DNA of 64,000 nt from Myroides odoratus DSM 2801 (GCF_000243275.1 NZ_CM001437.1:2897750-2961749), one strand, 5' to 3'. Numbered from the stretch's first letter, positions 1 to 8,960 are shown. Numbers and translations: made by a program. The notes: generated by a model not told the origin, from the sequence alone.

Positions 1-104
1 GTTATTGCGGCGGGGCTCACCTCTTCCCATTTCGAACAGAGAAGTTAAGCCCGCTAGCGCAGATGGTACTGCCACATGGTGGGAGAGTATGTCGTCGCCC
101 TTCT
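1..104 (+). rRNA. 5S ribosomal RNA, 3' part
   Basis: The first ~104 bases match the 5S rRNA of Bacteroidota, including the conserved internal stretch around CCATTTCGAACAGAGAAG at 27-45 and the GGTGGGAGAGTA region near the 3' end at 79-90. The 5' end lies outside the window, so the gene is partial and an rRNA operon must lie upstream. The exact 3' end is estimated from where helix I should close and may be off by a few bases. Confidence 0.93.
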
Positions 105-108
105 TTTG

Positions 109-145
109 AAAAGCCTGATTACGTAAGTAGTCAGGCTTTTTTGTT
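109..145 (+). terminator. rRNA operon terminator
   Basis: The arms AAAAGCCTGA (109-118) and TCAGGCTTTT (131-140) form a 10-bp perfect stem followed by a T-rich run. It sits directly behind the 5S rRNA and is a typical intrinsic terminator. Confidence 0.85.
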
Positions 146-348
146 TTATACCGGTTTGGAAAAAGACGTAGGGGCCAATGGCAATTGGCCTTCTTGCAGG
201 ATACATATCGTATCACTGAATCCACCACAAAAAAGCAAAGAAGCGAAAAAGCGAAAATACATCCTCTCAAAAAAATAATCTTCAAAAAAAATGTAACGTT
301 TTCGTATTTTTAGTACTTACTACTAAAATACCAATCAATCTATAGTAC

Positions 349-1200
349 ATGAAACGTTTATTTCTACTTCACTTTCTTTTTATATGCACCTTTTTTACAA
401 GTTTCGCTCAAGAACAACTACCAAAATCTATTCTTTGGGAGATTAGTGGCAATGGTTTAGTAGAATCTTCCTATTTATTGGGAACGTTTCACCTCGTCTG
501 TACAGAGGATTTACACGTAGCGGATAAAGTTTTAACGGCTATTGAGGCTGTGGATCAAATTGCTTTAGAGGTGAATTTGGCGGATATCGATGAATTAATG
601 AGCATACAAGAGTTGATGGTTTCCAACACTACGTTATCCTCTCAACTGACTGAAGAAGAGCAAGAAGAGTTTCGTACGCTGTTAAAAAGTAAATATGCCA
701 TTGATTTAGAAGTCGTCGATCACTTTCCTCCAATCCTTGCTATGAGTATGTTGGCTGTTAAAGATATTCCTTGTGAAGTTACGGGATATGATATGGAAAT
801 TTTAAATGTGGGGTTGAGTAAAAAGAAATACTTTTTAGGCTTAGAACGTTTTAAAGATCAAATAGAAATCACCAATCGCATTTATACTGCCAAAGAAATT
901 CTGACACAGCTGAGAGAAAAAGAGGAAACAACTGCTGATTTTGAGATGATGGTTGCTGCTTTTAATCAAGAAGATATAGAAATGCTGTATCAGATGGCTA
1001 CTGATTCTAAGTCATTATCAGCAGAGGGAAAAACCTTGTTATTGGATAATCGCAACCGCGCTTGGATAGAAAAGATGATTGACTTGATGCCTAAAGAACG
1101 TACCTTATTTGCTGTAGGTGCGGGACATTTAGCAGGAGAAGTTGGTGTAATTGCCCTATTGAGAGAAAAGGGGTATACAGTCAAGGCAATTTTAAAGTAA
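349..1200 (+). CDS. TraB/GumN family exported protein
   Basis: This 283-residue protein starts with a signal peptide (about residues 1-20, ending in FAQ), so it should be periplasmic or outer-membrane exposed. It carries the two hallmark motifs of the TraB/GumN (PF01963) family: GTFH at residues 45-48 near the N-terminus and GAGHL at 257-261 near the C-terminus. The family is thought to contain metal-dependent peptidase-like enzymes, with paired Gx2H motifs as likely metal ligands, but the bacterial substrate is unknown. The gene ends only 6 bp before the ECF sigma factor gene, so the two are probably co-transcribed. The family call is strong; the function is open. Confidence 0.85.
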   Translation: MKRLFLLHFLFICTFFTSFAQEQLPKSILWEISGNGLVESSYLLGTFHLVCTEDLHVADKVLTAIEAVDQIALEVNLADIDELMSIQELMVSNTTLSSQLTEEEQEEFRTLLKSKYAIDLEVVDHFPPILAMSMLAVKDIPCEVTGYDMEILNVGLSKKKYFLGLERFKDQIEITNRIYTAKEILTQLREKEETTADFEMMVAAFNQEDIEMLYQMATDSKSLSAEGKTLLLDNRNRAWIEKMIDLMPKERTLFAVGAGHLAGEVGVIALLREKGYTVKAILK

Positions 1201-1206
1201 TTAGTT

Positions 1207-1719
1207 GTGCGAGTCAACATAGAAAAAGAGTTTTTAGAACAGGTTAATGACCATAAAGGTATCTTATTTAAGGTAGCGAAGCTCTATATGGATACCAAAG
1301 CAGATCAAGAAGATTTGTATCAAGAGATGATTTGCCAGCTTTGGAAGTCTTATAATAGCTTTAAAGGCAGCAGTCAATTTTCAACCTGGATGTATCGGGT
1401 ATGTCTGAATACCGCTATTACTTATTTTAAAAAAGATAGCAAAAGGTCAAAGTCAACGTTTCGTTTAAATGGAGAAGAACAGTATTTGCGGAATGAAGAG
1501 AGTTGTTTGGAAGTTGAAAATCAAATTACCTATCTCTATAAAGCCATTCATGAACTGAATGACATTGAAAAGGCTTTGATTTTCCTATACCTAGAAGGAT
1601 TTTCTCATTTAGATATTGGTACTAATCTTGGGATTTCAGAAGGAAATGCCAGAGTAAAATTGAATCGGACAAAAAATAAATTACAAGAAATTATAAAGAG
1701 AAATGGATATGAATTTTGA
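1207..1719 (+). CDS. ECF-type RNA polymerase sigma factor
   Basis: A 170-residue sigma-70 family protein with the two-domain ECF layout. Region 2 (about residues 20-85) contains the DQEDLYQEM helix and the FSTWMYRVCLNTA -10-recognition segment. Region 4 (about 110-165) contains EGFSHLDIGTNLGISEGN followed by a basic helix, the usual -35-recognition helix-turn-helix. The start is a GTG codon; no better ATG exists at the right position. It follows the TraB gene by 6 bp and overlaps the next gene by 17 bp, suggesting one transcript and translational coupling. Its target promoters cannot be told from the window. Confidence 0.9.
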   Translation: MRVNIEKEFLEQVNDHKGILFKVAKLYMDTKADQEDLYQEMICQLWKSYNSFKGSSQFSTWMYRVCLNTAITYFKKDSKRSKSTFRLNGEEQYLRNEESCLEVENQITYLYKAIHELNDIEKALIFLYLEGFSHLDIGTNLGISEGNARVKLNRTKNKLQEIIKRNGYEF

Positions 1720-2305
1720 CGATATTAAAAAATCATGGGATTCACAAGATATTAGTGTACCTAAATTAACGGAAGAAGCCTTAGTTTCCTCTATGGATCG
1801 TTTGCCGTTAGATCGCATCCGAAAGAATACGTTGAAGGATATTATCTTGCAAAGTGTTAGTGTTGTAGGAATCGCCTTTTTTCCACAACTCTATAATATG
1901 CCAGCGGAAAATACAGTGATGTTTTATGCTGTTTATTTTTTGTTTGCAGTAGTTTCTTTTTACTATATTATCAAAATGGCCATGTTTTATCGTACTTCTA
2001 GTACGTTTGAAATGAACTCACGCGATAGTTTGTACGAAGTTTATTTTCATGCGCGAATGTATGTTCAACTCTATGAGAATTTTTGTTTTTCACTGGCTCC
2101 ATTTGTTATTTTCTTTATTCCATTTTTTATGGGATTCACTTTAGATAAAATGATTCCTCTTTTTACTAATGTGTTTTTTGTCATTTACTTTATCGGTTTA
2201 TGTCTATTTGTTTTCATCTTGTCTCACTATTGGATTAAACGTTTGTATGGTCGCTATTTGAAACAAATGAAAGAAACATTAGATCAATTTAAAGCCTTGT
2301 CTTGA
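1703..2305 (+). CDS. membrane protein, candidate partner of the ECF sigma factor
   Basis: A 200-residue protein overlapping the end of the sigma factor gene by 17 bp in another frame. The soluble N-terminus (about 45 residues, beginning MDMNFDDIKKSWDSQD) is followed by about four hydrophobic segments near residues 47-65, 70-95, 126-145 and 151-177, then a short basic tail. Flavobacterial ECF operons often place a membrane protein of this shape directly after the sigma gene. It lacks an obvious zinc-binding anti-sigma motif, so calling it an anti-sigma factor rests on position and topology only. A second ATG two codons in (1709) is an equally good start. Confidence 0.7.
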   Translation: MDMNFDDIKKSWDSQDISVPKLTEEALVSSMDRLPLDRIRKNTLKDIILQSVSVVGIAFFPQLYNMPAENTVMFYAVYFLFAVVSFYYIIKMAMFYRTSSTFEMNSRDSLYEVYFHARMYVQLYENFCFSLAPFVIFFIPFFMGFTLDKMIPLFTNVFFVIYFIGLCLFVFILSHYWIKRLYGRYLKQMKETLDQFKALS

Positions 2306-2340
2306 TATTTAAGCTAGGGAATGAAATATAAATAATAGGT

Positions 2341-2451
2341 ATGTTGAAGAATAATCAAACAATAAAGATCAAGCGCAATCATATTGTATTTGCGTTTAAG
2401 CTGTTTCTGATGGGAATGATGATTGGTGCTTATGTGGCGTATAATCAATAG
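2341..2451 (+). CDS. small membrane protein (36 aa)
   Basis: A 36-codon open frame between the sigma-factor operon and the converging P-type ATPase gene. The product starts MLKNNQTIKIKRNHIVFAFK and continues into a hydrophobic stretch rich in Leu, Met and Gly (about residues 14-35) with a positively charged N-terminus, the layout of a single-span small membrane protein. It lies 35 bp after the membrane-protein gene and just before a terminator, so it may be the last cistron of that operon. No family was recognised. It is supported by composition and position only. Confidence 0.45.
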   Translation: MLKNNQTIKIKRNHIVFAFKLFLMGMMIGAYVAYNQ

Positions 2452-2461
2452 CTATAAAATA

Positions 2462-2503
2462 AAGAAGTCCTAGATGTAACCATATAGGACGTCTTGTTTT
2501 TCT
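2462..2503. terminator. bidirectional terminator
   Basis: The near-palindrome AAGAAGTCCTA ... TAGGACGTCTT (one mismatch) is followed by a T run on the + strand and flanked by A residues on the other side. It separates the converging small-ORF/sigma operon and the P-type ATPase gene. Confidence 0.7.
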
Positions 2504-2517
2504 CTATGCGTGTGGTA

Positions 2518-4491
2518 TTAAATAAATTTCATTTTTTGAATTCGGACCGCATTTAAGATAGCGAGTAAAGCCACGCCTACATCTGCAAAAACGGCTTCCC
2601 ACATCGTTGCAATTCCACCAGCTCCTAGAATTAGTACAATAATTTTTACAACTAAGGCAAGTGTAATGTTTTGGATAACAATTTTGCGTGTTTCTTTTCC
2701 AATGTGAATCGCTGTCGCAATTTTAGAAGGTTGATCCGTTTGAATCACAACATCTGCTGTTTCAATTGCGGCATCACTACCTAAACCTCCCATAGCAATT
2801 CCAACATCACTCAGTGCTAAAACAGGGGCGTCATTAATTCCATCTCCTACAAAAGCAAGGGAGCTTGTTGGATTTTCTTTTTTCAATCGCTCTACTTGTT
2901 CCACCTTACCTTCAGGTAATAATCCTCCTAAAGCAAAATCAATTCCCGTTTCTTGCGCTACTTTCTGTGTGATTGTATCCTTATCTCCACTCAACATGAT
3001 TGTTTTTTGTACCCCCATGGATCTCATTAATCGAATGGCATCTTTAGAATCTTCTTTAATCTGATCTGCAATGGTGATATAACCCGCATATTGATTGTCA
3101 ATAGCAACTACGACAATACTTTCTACAATTTCATTGACCTCATCTGGATAAGCAATGTTATGTTGGGTTAATAAAGCAGTATTACCCACTAATATTTCTT
3201 GATTATCAATTACTCCTGCAAGTCCTTTACCTGAAATTTCCCTTACCTTTTCTGCAACTAAGGAGGTTGGATAAGCTTCTACAATTGCTTTCGCAATCGG
3301 ATGGGTGGATTGTTTTTCAATAGCAGCTACAAGTTGTACAAACTGTTCTTGTGGTAGCGTTGTTTCTACTTTTTGAACTTTAAACACACCTTCTGTTAGT
3401 GTTCCTGTTTTGTCCATTACCACAATATCTAACTTCGCCATTAATTCAAGGAAATTAGACCCTTTGAATAAAATACCATTTCGAGAAGCCGCTCCAATTC
3501 CACCAAAATACCCCAATGGAACAGAGATTACTAAGGCACAAGGACATGAAATTACTAAGAATACTAAGGCTCTTTCTAACCATTGGGTAAATACATAAGC
3601 TTCACCTAAGAATAGATAAGGAACAAAGGTTAATAGTACAGCTAAAAAGAAAACAATCGGCGTGTACACCTTAGCAAATTTGCGAATGTACAATTCAGTT
3701 GGTGCTTTTCGAGTACTTGCTTCTTGTACCATCTCTAGGATTTTAGCTAACGAGCTGTCTTGGTACAATTTTGTGGTTCGAATCTCAATTACTTGTTCTA
3801 AGTTGATCATTCCCGTTAGCACTGTTTCTCCTTTTTTATACGAAGATGGTTTACTTTCTCCCGTTAGTGCAGAGGTATTAAAACTTCCTTTATCAGATAA
3901 TAAAGCTCCATCTAATGGAATTTTCTCTCCTACTTTAACCTGAATGCGCTCTCCGATCTGTACTTCTTCTGGATTAACAATAGTAAAGGCATTGTTGCGA
4001 AATACATTGGCTTCATTTGGACGAATATCTAATAAAGCTTTAATATTGCCTTTGGCTTTATTAACGGCTGATTCTTGGAACATCTCTCCAATGGTGTAAA
4101 ATAGCATTACTGCCACTGCCTCGGGATATTCTCCAATTGCAAAAGCACCTAAAGTGGCAATTCCCATAAGTGAAAACTCATTGAAGAAATCTTTCTTTAG
4201 CATTAATGAAAAAGCTTCTTTCAGTACTGGAAAACCAACAGGTACATAAGCCGCTAAATACCAAAGTACGCGTAATGTAGGGTTGTTGATGAACCAATCT
4301 ACTTTTAAAACATTCGCAAATAATACGCCTAAAAAGAATAAAAGAATACTGAAGCCAATGGTGTATTTACTATTCATTTCCCCATGATTGTGGTCGTGGT
4401 CATCATGACTGTGATCCTCGTGGTTATGCGCCGGTTTTTTGTTGAATTCAAGTTTTGAATTGCAGCAACTGTCTTTATCTTGATGTATCAT
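2518..4491 (-). CDS. heavy-metal translocating P-type ATPase (Zn/Cd/Pb type)
   Basis: A 657-residue P1B-type ATPase of the inner membrane that exports divalent heavy metals using ATP. Visible landmarks are the transmembrane metal site C316-P-C318 within SCPCALVISVPLGYFGG, the phosphorylated aspartate D360 in DKTGTLTEG, the STHPIAKAI segment that marks P1B ATPases, and the hinge motif GDGINDAP from residue 549. There is no N-terminal heavy-metal-associated (GMxCxxC) domain. Instead the N-terminus is a short tail with a Cys pair (residues 9-10) and a run rich in His and Asp (about residues 22-37). The CPC form and His tail favour Zn, Cd or Pb over Cu. It has its own promoter region, with a TAACTTTG -7 box at 4516-4523. 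Confidence 0.93.
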   Translation of the reverse strand: MIHQDKDSCCNSKLEFNKKPAHNHEDHSHDDHDHNHGEMNSKYTIGFSILLFFLGVLFANVLKVDWFINNPTLRVLWYLAAYVPVGFPVLKEAFSLMLKKDFFNEFSLMGIATLGAFAIGEYPEAVAVMLFYTIGEMFQESAVNKAKGNIKALLDIRPNEANVFRNNAFTIVNPEEVQIGERIQVKVGEKIPLDGALLSDKGSFNTSALTGESKPSSYKKGETVLTGMINLEQVIEIRTTKLYQDSSLAKILEMVQEASTRKAPTELYIRKFAKVYTPIVFFLAVLLTFVPYLFLGEAYVFTQWLERALVFLVISCPCALVISVPLGYFGGIGAASRNGILFKGSNFLELMAKLDIVVMDKTGTLTEGVFKVQKVETTLPQEQFVQLVAAIEKQSTHPIAKAIVEAYPTSLVAEKVREISGKGLAGVIDNQEILVGNTALLTQHNIAYPDEVNEIVESIVVVAIDNQYAGYITIADQIKEDSKDAIRLMRSMGVQKTIMLSGDKDTITQKVAQETGIDFALGGLLPEGKVEQVERLKKENPTSSLAFVGDGINDAPVLALSDVGIAMGGLGSDAAIETADVVIQTDQPSKIATAIHIGKETRKIVIQNITLALVVKIIVLILGAGGIATMWEAVFADVGVALLAILNAVRIQKMKFI

Positions 4492-4515
4492 AACTATTTA
4501 TATTTATTCTATATA

Positions 4516-4523
4516 CAAAGTTA
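4516..4523 (-). promoter_or_regulatory. -7 box of the P-type ATPase gene
   Basis: Read on the minus strand this is TAACTTTG, a perfect match to the Bacteroidota -7 form TAnnTTTG, 25 bases before the ATG. No convincing -33 TTG lies at the usual distance. Confidence 0.45.
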
Positions 4524-4580
4524 AGTACTTCTGTACAATATAAATAGGGCGGAGGCATGTTTGCAACAGTGTTACATTTT

Positions 4581-4626
4581 GGGTTAGAAGTTATGGGTTA
4601 GAAGTTATGGGTTAAACCGTTAACCC
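4581..4626. repeat. 14-bp tandem repeat running into a palindrome
   Basis: GGGTTAGAAGTTAT occurs twice head to tail (4581-4594, 4595-4608) and a third partial unit GGGTTAA runs into a hairpin GGGTTAA-ACCG-TTAACCC (4609-4626). It lies in the 144-bp gap between the P-type ATPase start and the MATE gene end. The hairpin could act as a weak terminator for the MATE gene; the repeats have no evident role. Confidence 0.6.
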
Positions 4627-4635
4627 CGTCAACAG

Positions 4636-5961
4636 TTAACCATTCCTCACATAGTTCTTTTTAAAAATATACATCAACGGAAAGCTTCTACAGCACATCC
4701 AGACTGCAAAGGCAATCCATACACTGTACAATTGAAAACCGAGATAGTCTAAAAAGAGTAATGTAGGAAGGAAACCGCAAAAAGTAGCAAATATTAAATT
4801 GTTTCTCAAGAATTTAGCATCCCCCATTCCTTTGAATATTCCATCGTATATATAGGCGAGGGAGTTAATGGGTTGTACTAATAGAATAATCCAAAACACA
4901 GAAGTAAATACGCGAATTACGTCAGGGTCTTGATTGAAGAGCAAACCAATCTGTTCATAAAAGGCAAAGCAAATCGCAATAAGTATAATGGAGATGATAA
5001 TGGCATATTTACTGATTGCTTTACTCATGTGCCACATGGCGTTATAGTTTTTTTCGCCCAATAGTTTTCCGGCCATTGCATTTCCTGCTGTCGCATATCC
5101 ATCAATAAAAAAGGAAAAGAACAACCAGATATTCATCAAGATACTTTGAGCAGCAATAAAGTTTTTTCCATAACCAGTCGCATAAGCATTTGCTAGGTAG
5201 ATGGCAACGTTCAAAGTTGCTGTTCGAATAATAAAATTGAAGCTCATGATGATGAAGGGCTTCAATGTAGGGTTGATATTTTTGCTAATACGCATAGTAA
5301 AAGGCGTATACTTGAAGAAATAGTAGAAAGCCATGATGAGCATAACGGTTTGGGCGATAACACTCGCATAAGCAGCACCTTGAATGTGATAAGCAGGAAT
5401 GTAACCATCAATACCATACACCAATAGATACGTTAATACAACATTGAGCAACGCACCTGTTAGACTACATTTCATGGCCCAGATGGTGTTTTGTAATCCT
5501 CGAAAAACTCCATACAAGGCAAAGGTAATTAGGGTTAAGGGGAATCCCCATGCACGGATTAAATAGTATTCTTTGGCATAGGTAAGCAGTAATCCCTCAG
5601 CATTATAAGCGGTAAAAATTTCGTGTACAAAAACAGTGGTCGTTAAAAATAGGAGTAGGCTTAAGACGAAGTTGAACAGAATAGCTTGAGGAACCAAAGT
5701 TTTGATTGCAATGAGTCTATTGGAACCATAATGTTGAGAGACCGTAGCTGATAATGAGGTCTTGGTTTGTGCCACTACCCAAATGATTGCGGATAAGAAT
5801 GATCCAACAAGACCTACTGCACCTAATGCTTCAACACTATTTTCTTTGAGATTTCCTACAATGGCAATATCTGTTAATGTAATGATGGATTCTGAGATTC
5901 CTGAAAAAATAGCTGGTATTGCAAGTTTGTTGATTCCTTTAAACGTAATTGATTGGTCCAT
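4636..5961 (-). CDS. MATE family efflux transporter
   Basis: A 441-residue integral membrane protein with about 12 hydrophobic segments arranged in two similar halves, as in the MATE (multidrug and toxic compound extrusion) family. The N-terminal segment INKLAIPAIFSGISESIITL and the SLSATVSQHYGSNR loop between helices 2 and 3 are typical of the DinF-like branch. Such proteins export cationic compounds in exchange for H+ or Na+. The length is normal. The gene stands alone between the ATPase and ompW genes; the substrate is unknown. Confidence 0.88.
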   Translation of the reverse strand: MDQSITFKGINKLAIPAIFSGISESIITLTDIAIVGNLKENSVEALGAVGLVGSFLSAIIWVVAQTKTSLSATVSQHYGSNRLIAIKTLVPQAILFNFVLSLLLFLTTTVFVHEIFTAYNAEGLLLTYAKEYYLIRAWGFPLTLITFALYGVFRGLQNTIWAMKCSLTGALLNVVLTYLLVYGIDGYIPAYHIQGAAYASVIAQTVMLIMAFYYFFKYTPFTMRISKNINPTLKPFIIMSFNFIIRTATLNVAIYLANAYATGYGKNFIAAQSILMNIWLFFSFFIDGYATAGNAMAGKLLGEKNYNAMWHMSKAISKYAIIISIILIAICFAFYEQIGLLFNQDPDVIRVFTSVFWIILLVQPINSLAYIYDGIFKGMGDAKFLRNNLIFATFCGFLPTLLFLDYLGFQLYSVWIAFAVWMCCRSFPLMYIFKKNYVRNG

Positions 5962-6020
5962 GTAATTCTTCTCCTTATGCTAACAAGGGCAAAGGTCGTC
6001 AAAAACAAAGAGCAAAAAAA

Positions 6021-6052
6021 ATGTTCCTAACCAAGGATATGGTTAGGAACAT
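6021..6052 (-). terminator. terminator after ompW-like gene
   Basis: A perfect 12-bp stem (ATGTTCCTAACC / GGTTAGGAACAT, loop AAGGATAT). On the minus strand it is followed by seven T residues, so it ends the minus-strand OmpW transcript. Confidence 0.85.
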
Positions 6053-6078
6053 CTTATAAAAAAAAATTAATTGAATGA

Positions 6079-6768
6079 TTAAAAACGCATCCCTACACCA
6101 AAACCAATCAACATAGGGTCAATTTTTACTTTAGCAGGAAGATTTAATTGCTCTCCTGTTGGATTTAAATTTGTAGCATCTACTGTTACGTCTGTTTTCA
6201 AGAATAATTTTTTGAAGTCAACGTTGATAAAGAACTTATCTGTGATGTCAATATCAAATCCGAATTGGTATCCCCAACCAAATTTATTATCATATGAAAT
6301 ATCTTTTGCAGCACCTGATTTCTCGTTGTAGAAAATCGTGTAGTTTACCCCAACCCCAACATAAGGTTTGAAATTACTTGTTACAGGGTAGTGGTATTGC
6401 ACCATTAAAGTAGGAGGTAATAACCATACACTTCCTAAGTCTACATTAGCATTTGAGCCTTTGTCCACAACAGTTAAATCTGAACCTAAAGTTCCAACAG
6501 TGTGTCTAGATGTTCCTAAGATTAACTCTGCAGCAATGTTTTCTGTAAAGAAATACGTAAAGTCAAGCTCTGGAATAAAGTTGTTATTCACATCTATTTG
6601 TCCTCCAATACCTCCGATTTCTGCTCTATTGTGTGGAATGACTCCAACACCACGTAGGCGAACTTGCCATTTGTACGATTCTTTCTCGTTTGTAGGTGTT
6701 TCTTGAGCAGTAGCCGTATTACCCATTAATAAAACAGCTCCTAATAATGATAGAAATAGCTTTTTCAT
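6079..6768 (-). CDS. OmpW family outer membrane protein
   Basis: A 229-residue protein with a signal peptide (about residues 1-22, ending TATAQ). The rest alternates short beta strands and loops and ends in an aromatic residue (GFGVGMRF), typical of an outer-membrane barrel. The pattern WQVRLRGVGVIP, the ELDFTYFFTENIAAELILG segment and the closing PMLIGFGVGMRF match OmpW, an 8-stranded barrel for small hydrophobic molecules. The length is normal. It is divergently placed from the CoA-binding protein gene and has its own terminator; a TACATTTG -7 box lies at 6797-6804 on the minus strand. Confidence 0.88.
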   Translation of the reverse strand: MKKLFLSLLGAVLLMGNTATAQETPTNEKESYKWQVRLRGVGVIPHNRAEIGGIGGQIDVNNNFIPELDFTYFFTENIAAELILGTSRHTVGTLGSDLTVVDKGSNANVDLGSVWLLPPTLMVQYHYPVTSNFKPYVGVGVNYTIFYNEKSGAAKDISYDNKFGWGYQFGFDIDITDKFFINVDFKKLFLKTDVTVDATNLNPTGEQLNLPAKVKIDPMLIGFGVGMRF

Positions 6769-6934
6769 AGTTATCTGTATTACAATTATACTTTAACAAA
6801 TGTATCTATTGTTTTAGTATAAAAACATGATTTTTATCATTGTGTTATATTTTTCTTTACACAAACTTCTAATCTTATTATGAATTTGTTTTATTTAAGA
6901 TAAATTATTATTTTTAAGTATAAGACTTTTAAAC

Positions 6935-7294
6935 ATGAAAAAAACAATTGTATTTGGAGCTTCCTTAAAAGAAGAGCGCTATTCCAATCAAGCGATTCGA
7001 ATGTTGCGTGAATACGGACATCCTGTAGTAGCTCATGGTTTGAGAACAGGAAAAGTGGCAGATGTTACTATTGAAACGGATAAAAAAATGTATCGTGATA
7101 TTGATACCGTTTCGTTATACCTCAACCCAGAAAGACAAGAAGAGTTTTACGACTATATTATTGAATTAAAACCGAATCGGGTGATTTTTAACCCTGGAAC
7201 AGAGAATCCCGATTTTTACAAGCGCTTGATTCGACATAATATCGGATATGAAGAAGCGTGTACGTTGGTTCTTTTACGCACGAATCAGTTTTGA
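6935..7294 (+). CDS. CoA-binding domain protein (YccU-like)
   Basis: A 119-residue single-domain protein with a Rossmann-type nucleotide fold, beginning KKTIVFGASLKEERYSN (the GxS loop that cradles CoA) and ending with the conserved NPGTENPDFYKRL and GYEEACTLVLL stretch of the CoA-binding (PF13380) family. Family members are thought to bind CoA and related cofactors, but no enzymatic role is established. The 3' end overlaps the converging symporter gene by 21 bp, leaving no room for a separate terminator between them. Confidence 0.85.
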   Translation: MKKTIVFGASLKEERYSNQAIRMLREYGHPVVAHGLRTGKVADVTIETDKKMYRDIDTVSLYLNPERQEEFYDYIIELKPNRVIFNPGTENPDFYKRLIRHNIGYEEACTLVLLRTNQF

Positions 7295-8773
7295 TTTAGA
7301 GCTAATACACAGCAATAATACGAACGTAATTAAAGCATTAACGAGAATTAATTCATTGTCAAAAACATAGCCATTCAATAAAGAAGTAGCATTGTTGCTA
7401 AACCATAAGGTAGCAAAAGGTGAAAGGATACAGATATAAGGAACAAGTTTGTCTTTCACTTGTCGATTTTTAAAGAAGATAGCAAAACTAAAGAGTCCTA
7501 ATAACGGGCCATAGGTATAAGAAGCAATTTTAAAAATCATACTAACTACTGAGGCATCATTGATGGCATTAAATAAGATAATGACCAAAAACATTAAAAT
7601 AGAAAAACCAAAGTGAACCAACTTTCTTCTCCAAACGTTGGACGGATTCGCTTTGTCTTTGTCCATGTGTAAGAAGTCAATACAAAAAGAGGTAGTAAGG
7701 GCAGTTAATGCAGAATCTGTGGTTGCAAAAGTAGCGGCTGTTAACCCAAGTAAAAATACTAATGCAGGAATAACAGCGAGGTGGTTGAAAGCTATTTCAG
7801 GAAATAGTAAATCGGTACGGGGTTTTTGAGTTACTGCATCTAAGGGAACATCAATACCTTGGTTGTTGGCATAGATATAAAGAAGTGCACCAATCCCTAA
7901 GAACAAAAGATTGACAAGTACGAAGATCCCCGTGAAGGAATACATGTTTTTTTGCGCTTCTTTGATGTTTTTACAGCTTAGGTTTTTCTGCATTAAATCT
8001 TGATCCAACCCAACCATAGCAATGGTGACAAATATACCACCAACAAATTGTTTGATAAAGTGGTAGCGACTTCCCATGAAATCTTCAAAGAAGAATATTT
8101 TGGAATAGTTGCTATTTTTAATAGATTCAAAAGCCTGAATAGCTGATAAATCCAATTGATGACAAATGAAAATAATGGTTAAGATTACCGAAGAAACCAA
8201 GAAAAAGGTTTGCAGTGAATCGGTGATAATAATTGTTTTTAATCCGCCTTTGTAGGTATAAGCATAGATTAATAAGAGTGCAATTAATACTGTTGCAAAG
8301 AACGGAATACCAAAGTAATCAAATACATAACGCTGTAAAACAATTACAACCAAATACAGGCGAAAGGCCGAACCAATTGTTCTACTGAGTAAGAATATAG
8401 AGGCTGCACTTTTATAGCTGTAGAAGCCTAATTTTTTCTCAATATAGGTGTAAATGGAAACTAAGTTATACTTGTAGTACAAAGGAAGGAGCACGGCTGC
8501 TGTGATAATGAAACCAACGGCATTTCCTAAAATGAACTGAAAGTATTTAAACTGTTCCCCATTTGGAGAACCTACTTCACCAGGAACAGAAATAAAGGTT
8601 ACGCCAGATAAGGCTGTTCCAATCATACCAAAAGCGACTAAATACCATTTTGCATTTTTATTTGCGCTAAAAAATGCATCATTACTACTGTCTTTTTTAC
8701 TCGTTAACTGAGAAATTCCAATGAGCATTCCAAAGTAAATAGCGATAATAATGATGATTGTGATAGGCGTCAT
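7274..8773 (-). CDS. sodium:solute symporter
   Basis: A 499-residue membrane protein with about 13 hydrophobic segments, consistent with the sodium:solute symporter (SSS) family, which takes up sugars, amino acids or other solutes with Na+. The segment SGVTFISVPGEVGSPNGEQF and the ATTDSALTALTTSFCIDFL region after helix 8 (Na+-site serines/threonines) are family hallmarks. The substrate cannot be read from sequence. The gene overlaps the end of the CoA-binding gene tail-to-tail. Confidence 0.9.
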   Translation of the reverse strand: MTPITIIIIIAIYFGMLIGISQLTSKKDSSNDAFFSANKNAKWYLVAFGMIGTALSGVTFISVPGEVGSPNGEQFKYFQFILGNAVGFIITAAVLLPLYYKYNLVSIYTYIEKKLGFYSYKSAASIFLLSRTIGSAFRLYLVVIVLQRYVFDYFGIPFFATVLIALLLIYAYTYKGGLKTIIITDSLQTFFLVSSVILTIIFICHQLDLSAIQAFESIKNSNYSKIFFFEDFMGSRYHFIKQFVGGIFVTIAMVGLDQDLMQKNLSCKNIKEAQKNMYSFTGIFVLVNLLFLGIGALLYIYANNQGIDVPLDAVTQKPRTDLLFPEIAFNHLAVIPALVFLLGLTAATFATTDSALTALTTSFCIDFLHMDKDKANPSNVWRRKLVHFGFSILMFLVIILFNAINDASVVSMIFKIASYTYGPLLGLFSFAIFFKNRQVKDKLVPYICILSPFATLWFSNNATSLLNGYVFDNELILVNALITFVLLLCISSKSKLIRA

Positions 8774-8960
8774 GGTATCCGTATATTTTTGTAGTTCCAG
8801 AAAATCAAAAGTAAGTAAATTTTATAGATCTATTTCTATGGGTAGCGGTGAAAAAAAGTTGGGGATGAAAGGTTTGTGACCAAGGGCTTATAGTAGAGGA
8901 TTTGTTTTTTGATGTGAAAGACGAACCATATAAAAACATGGAAAATAGTTGTATATTTTA

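Noticed and set aside
63..278. 71-residue plus-strand frame at the left edge
   Set aside because: It overlaps the 5S rRNA and its terminator and has low-complexity composition.
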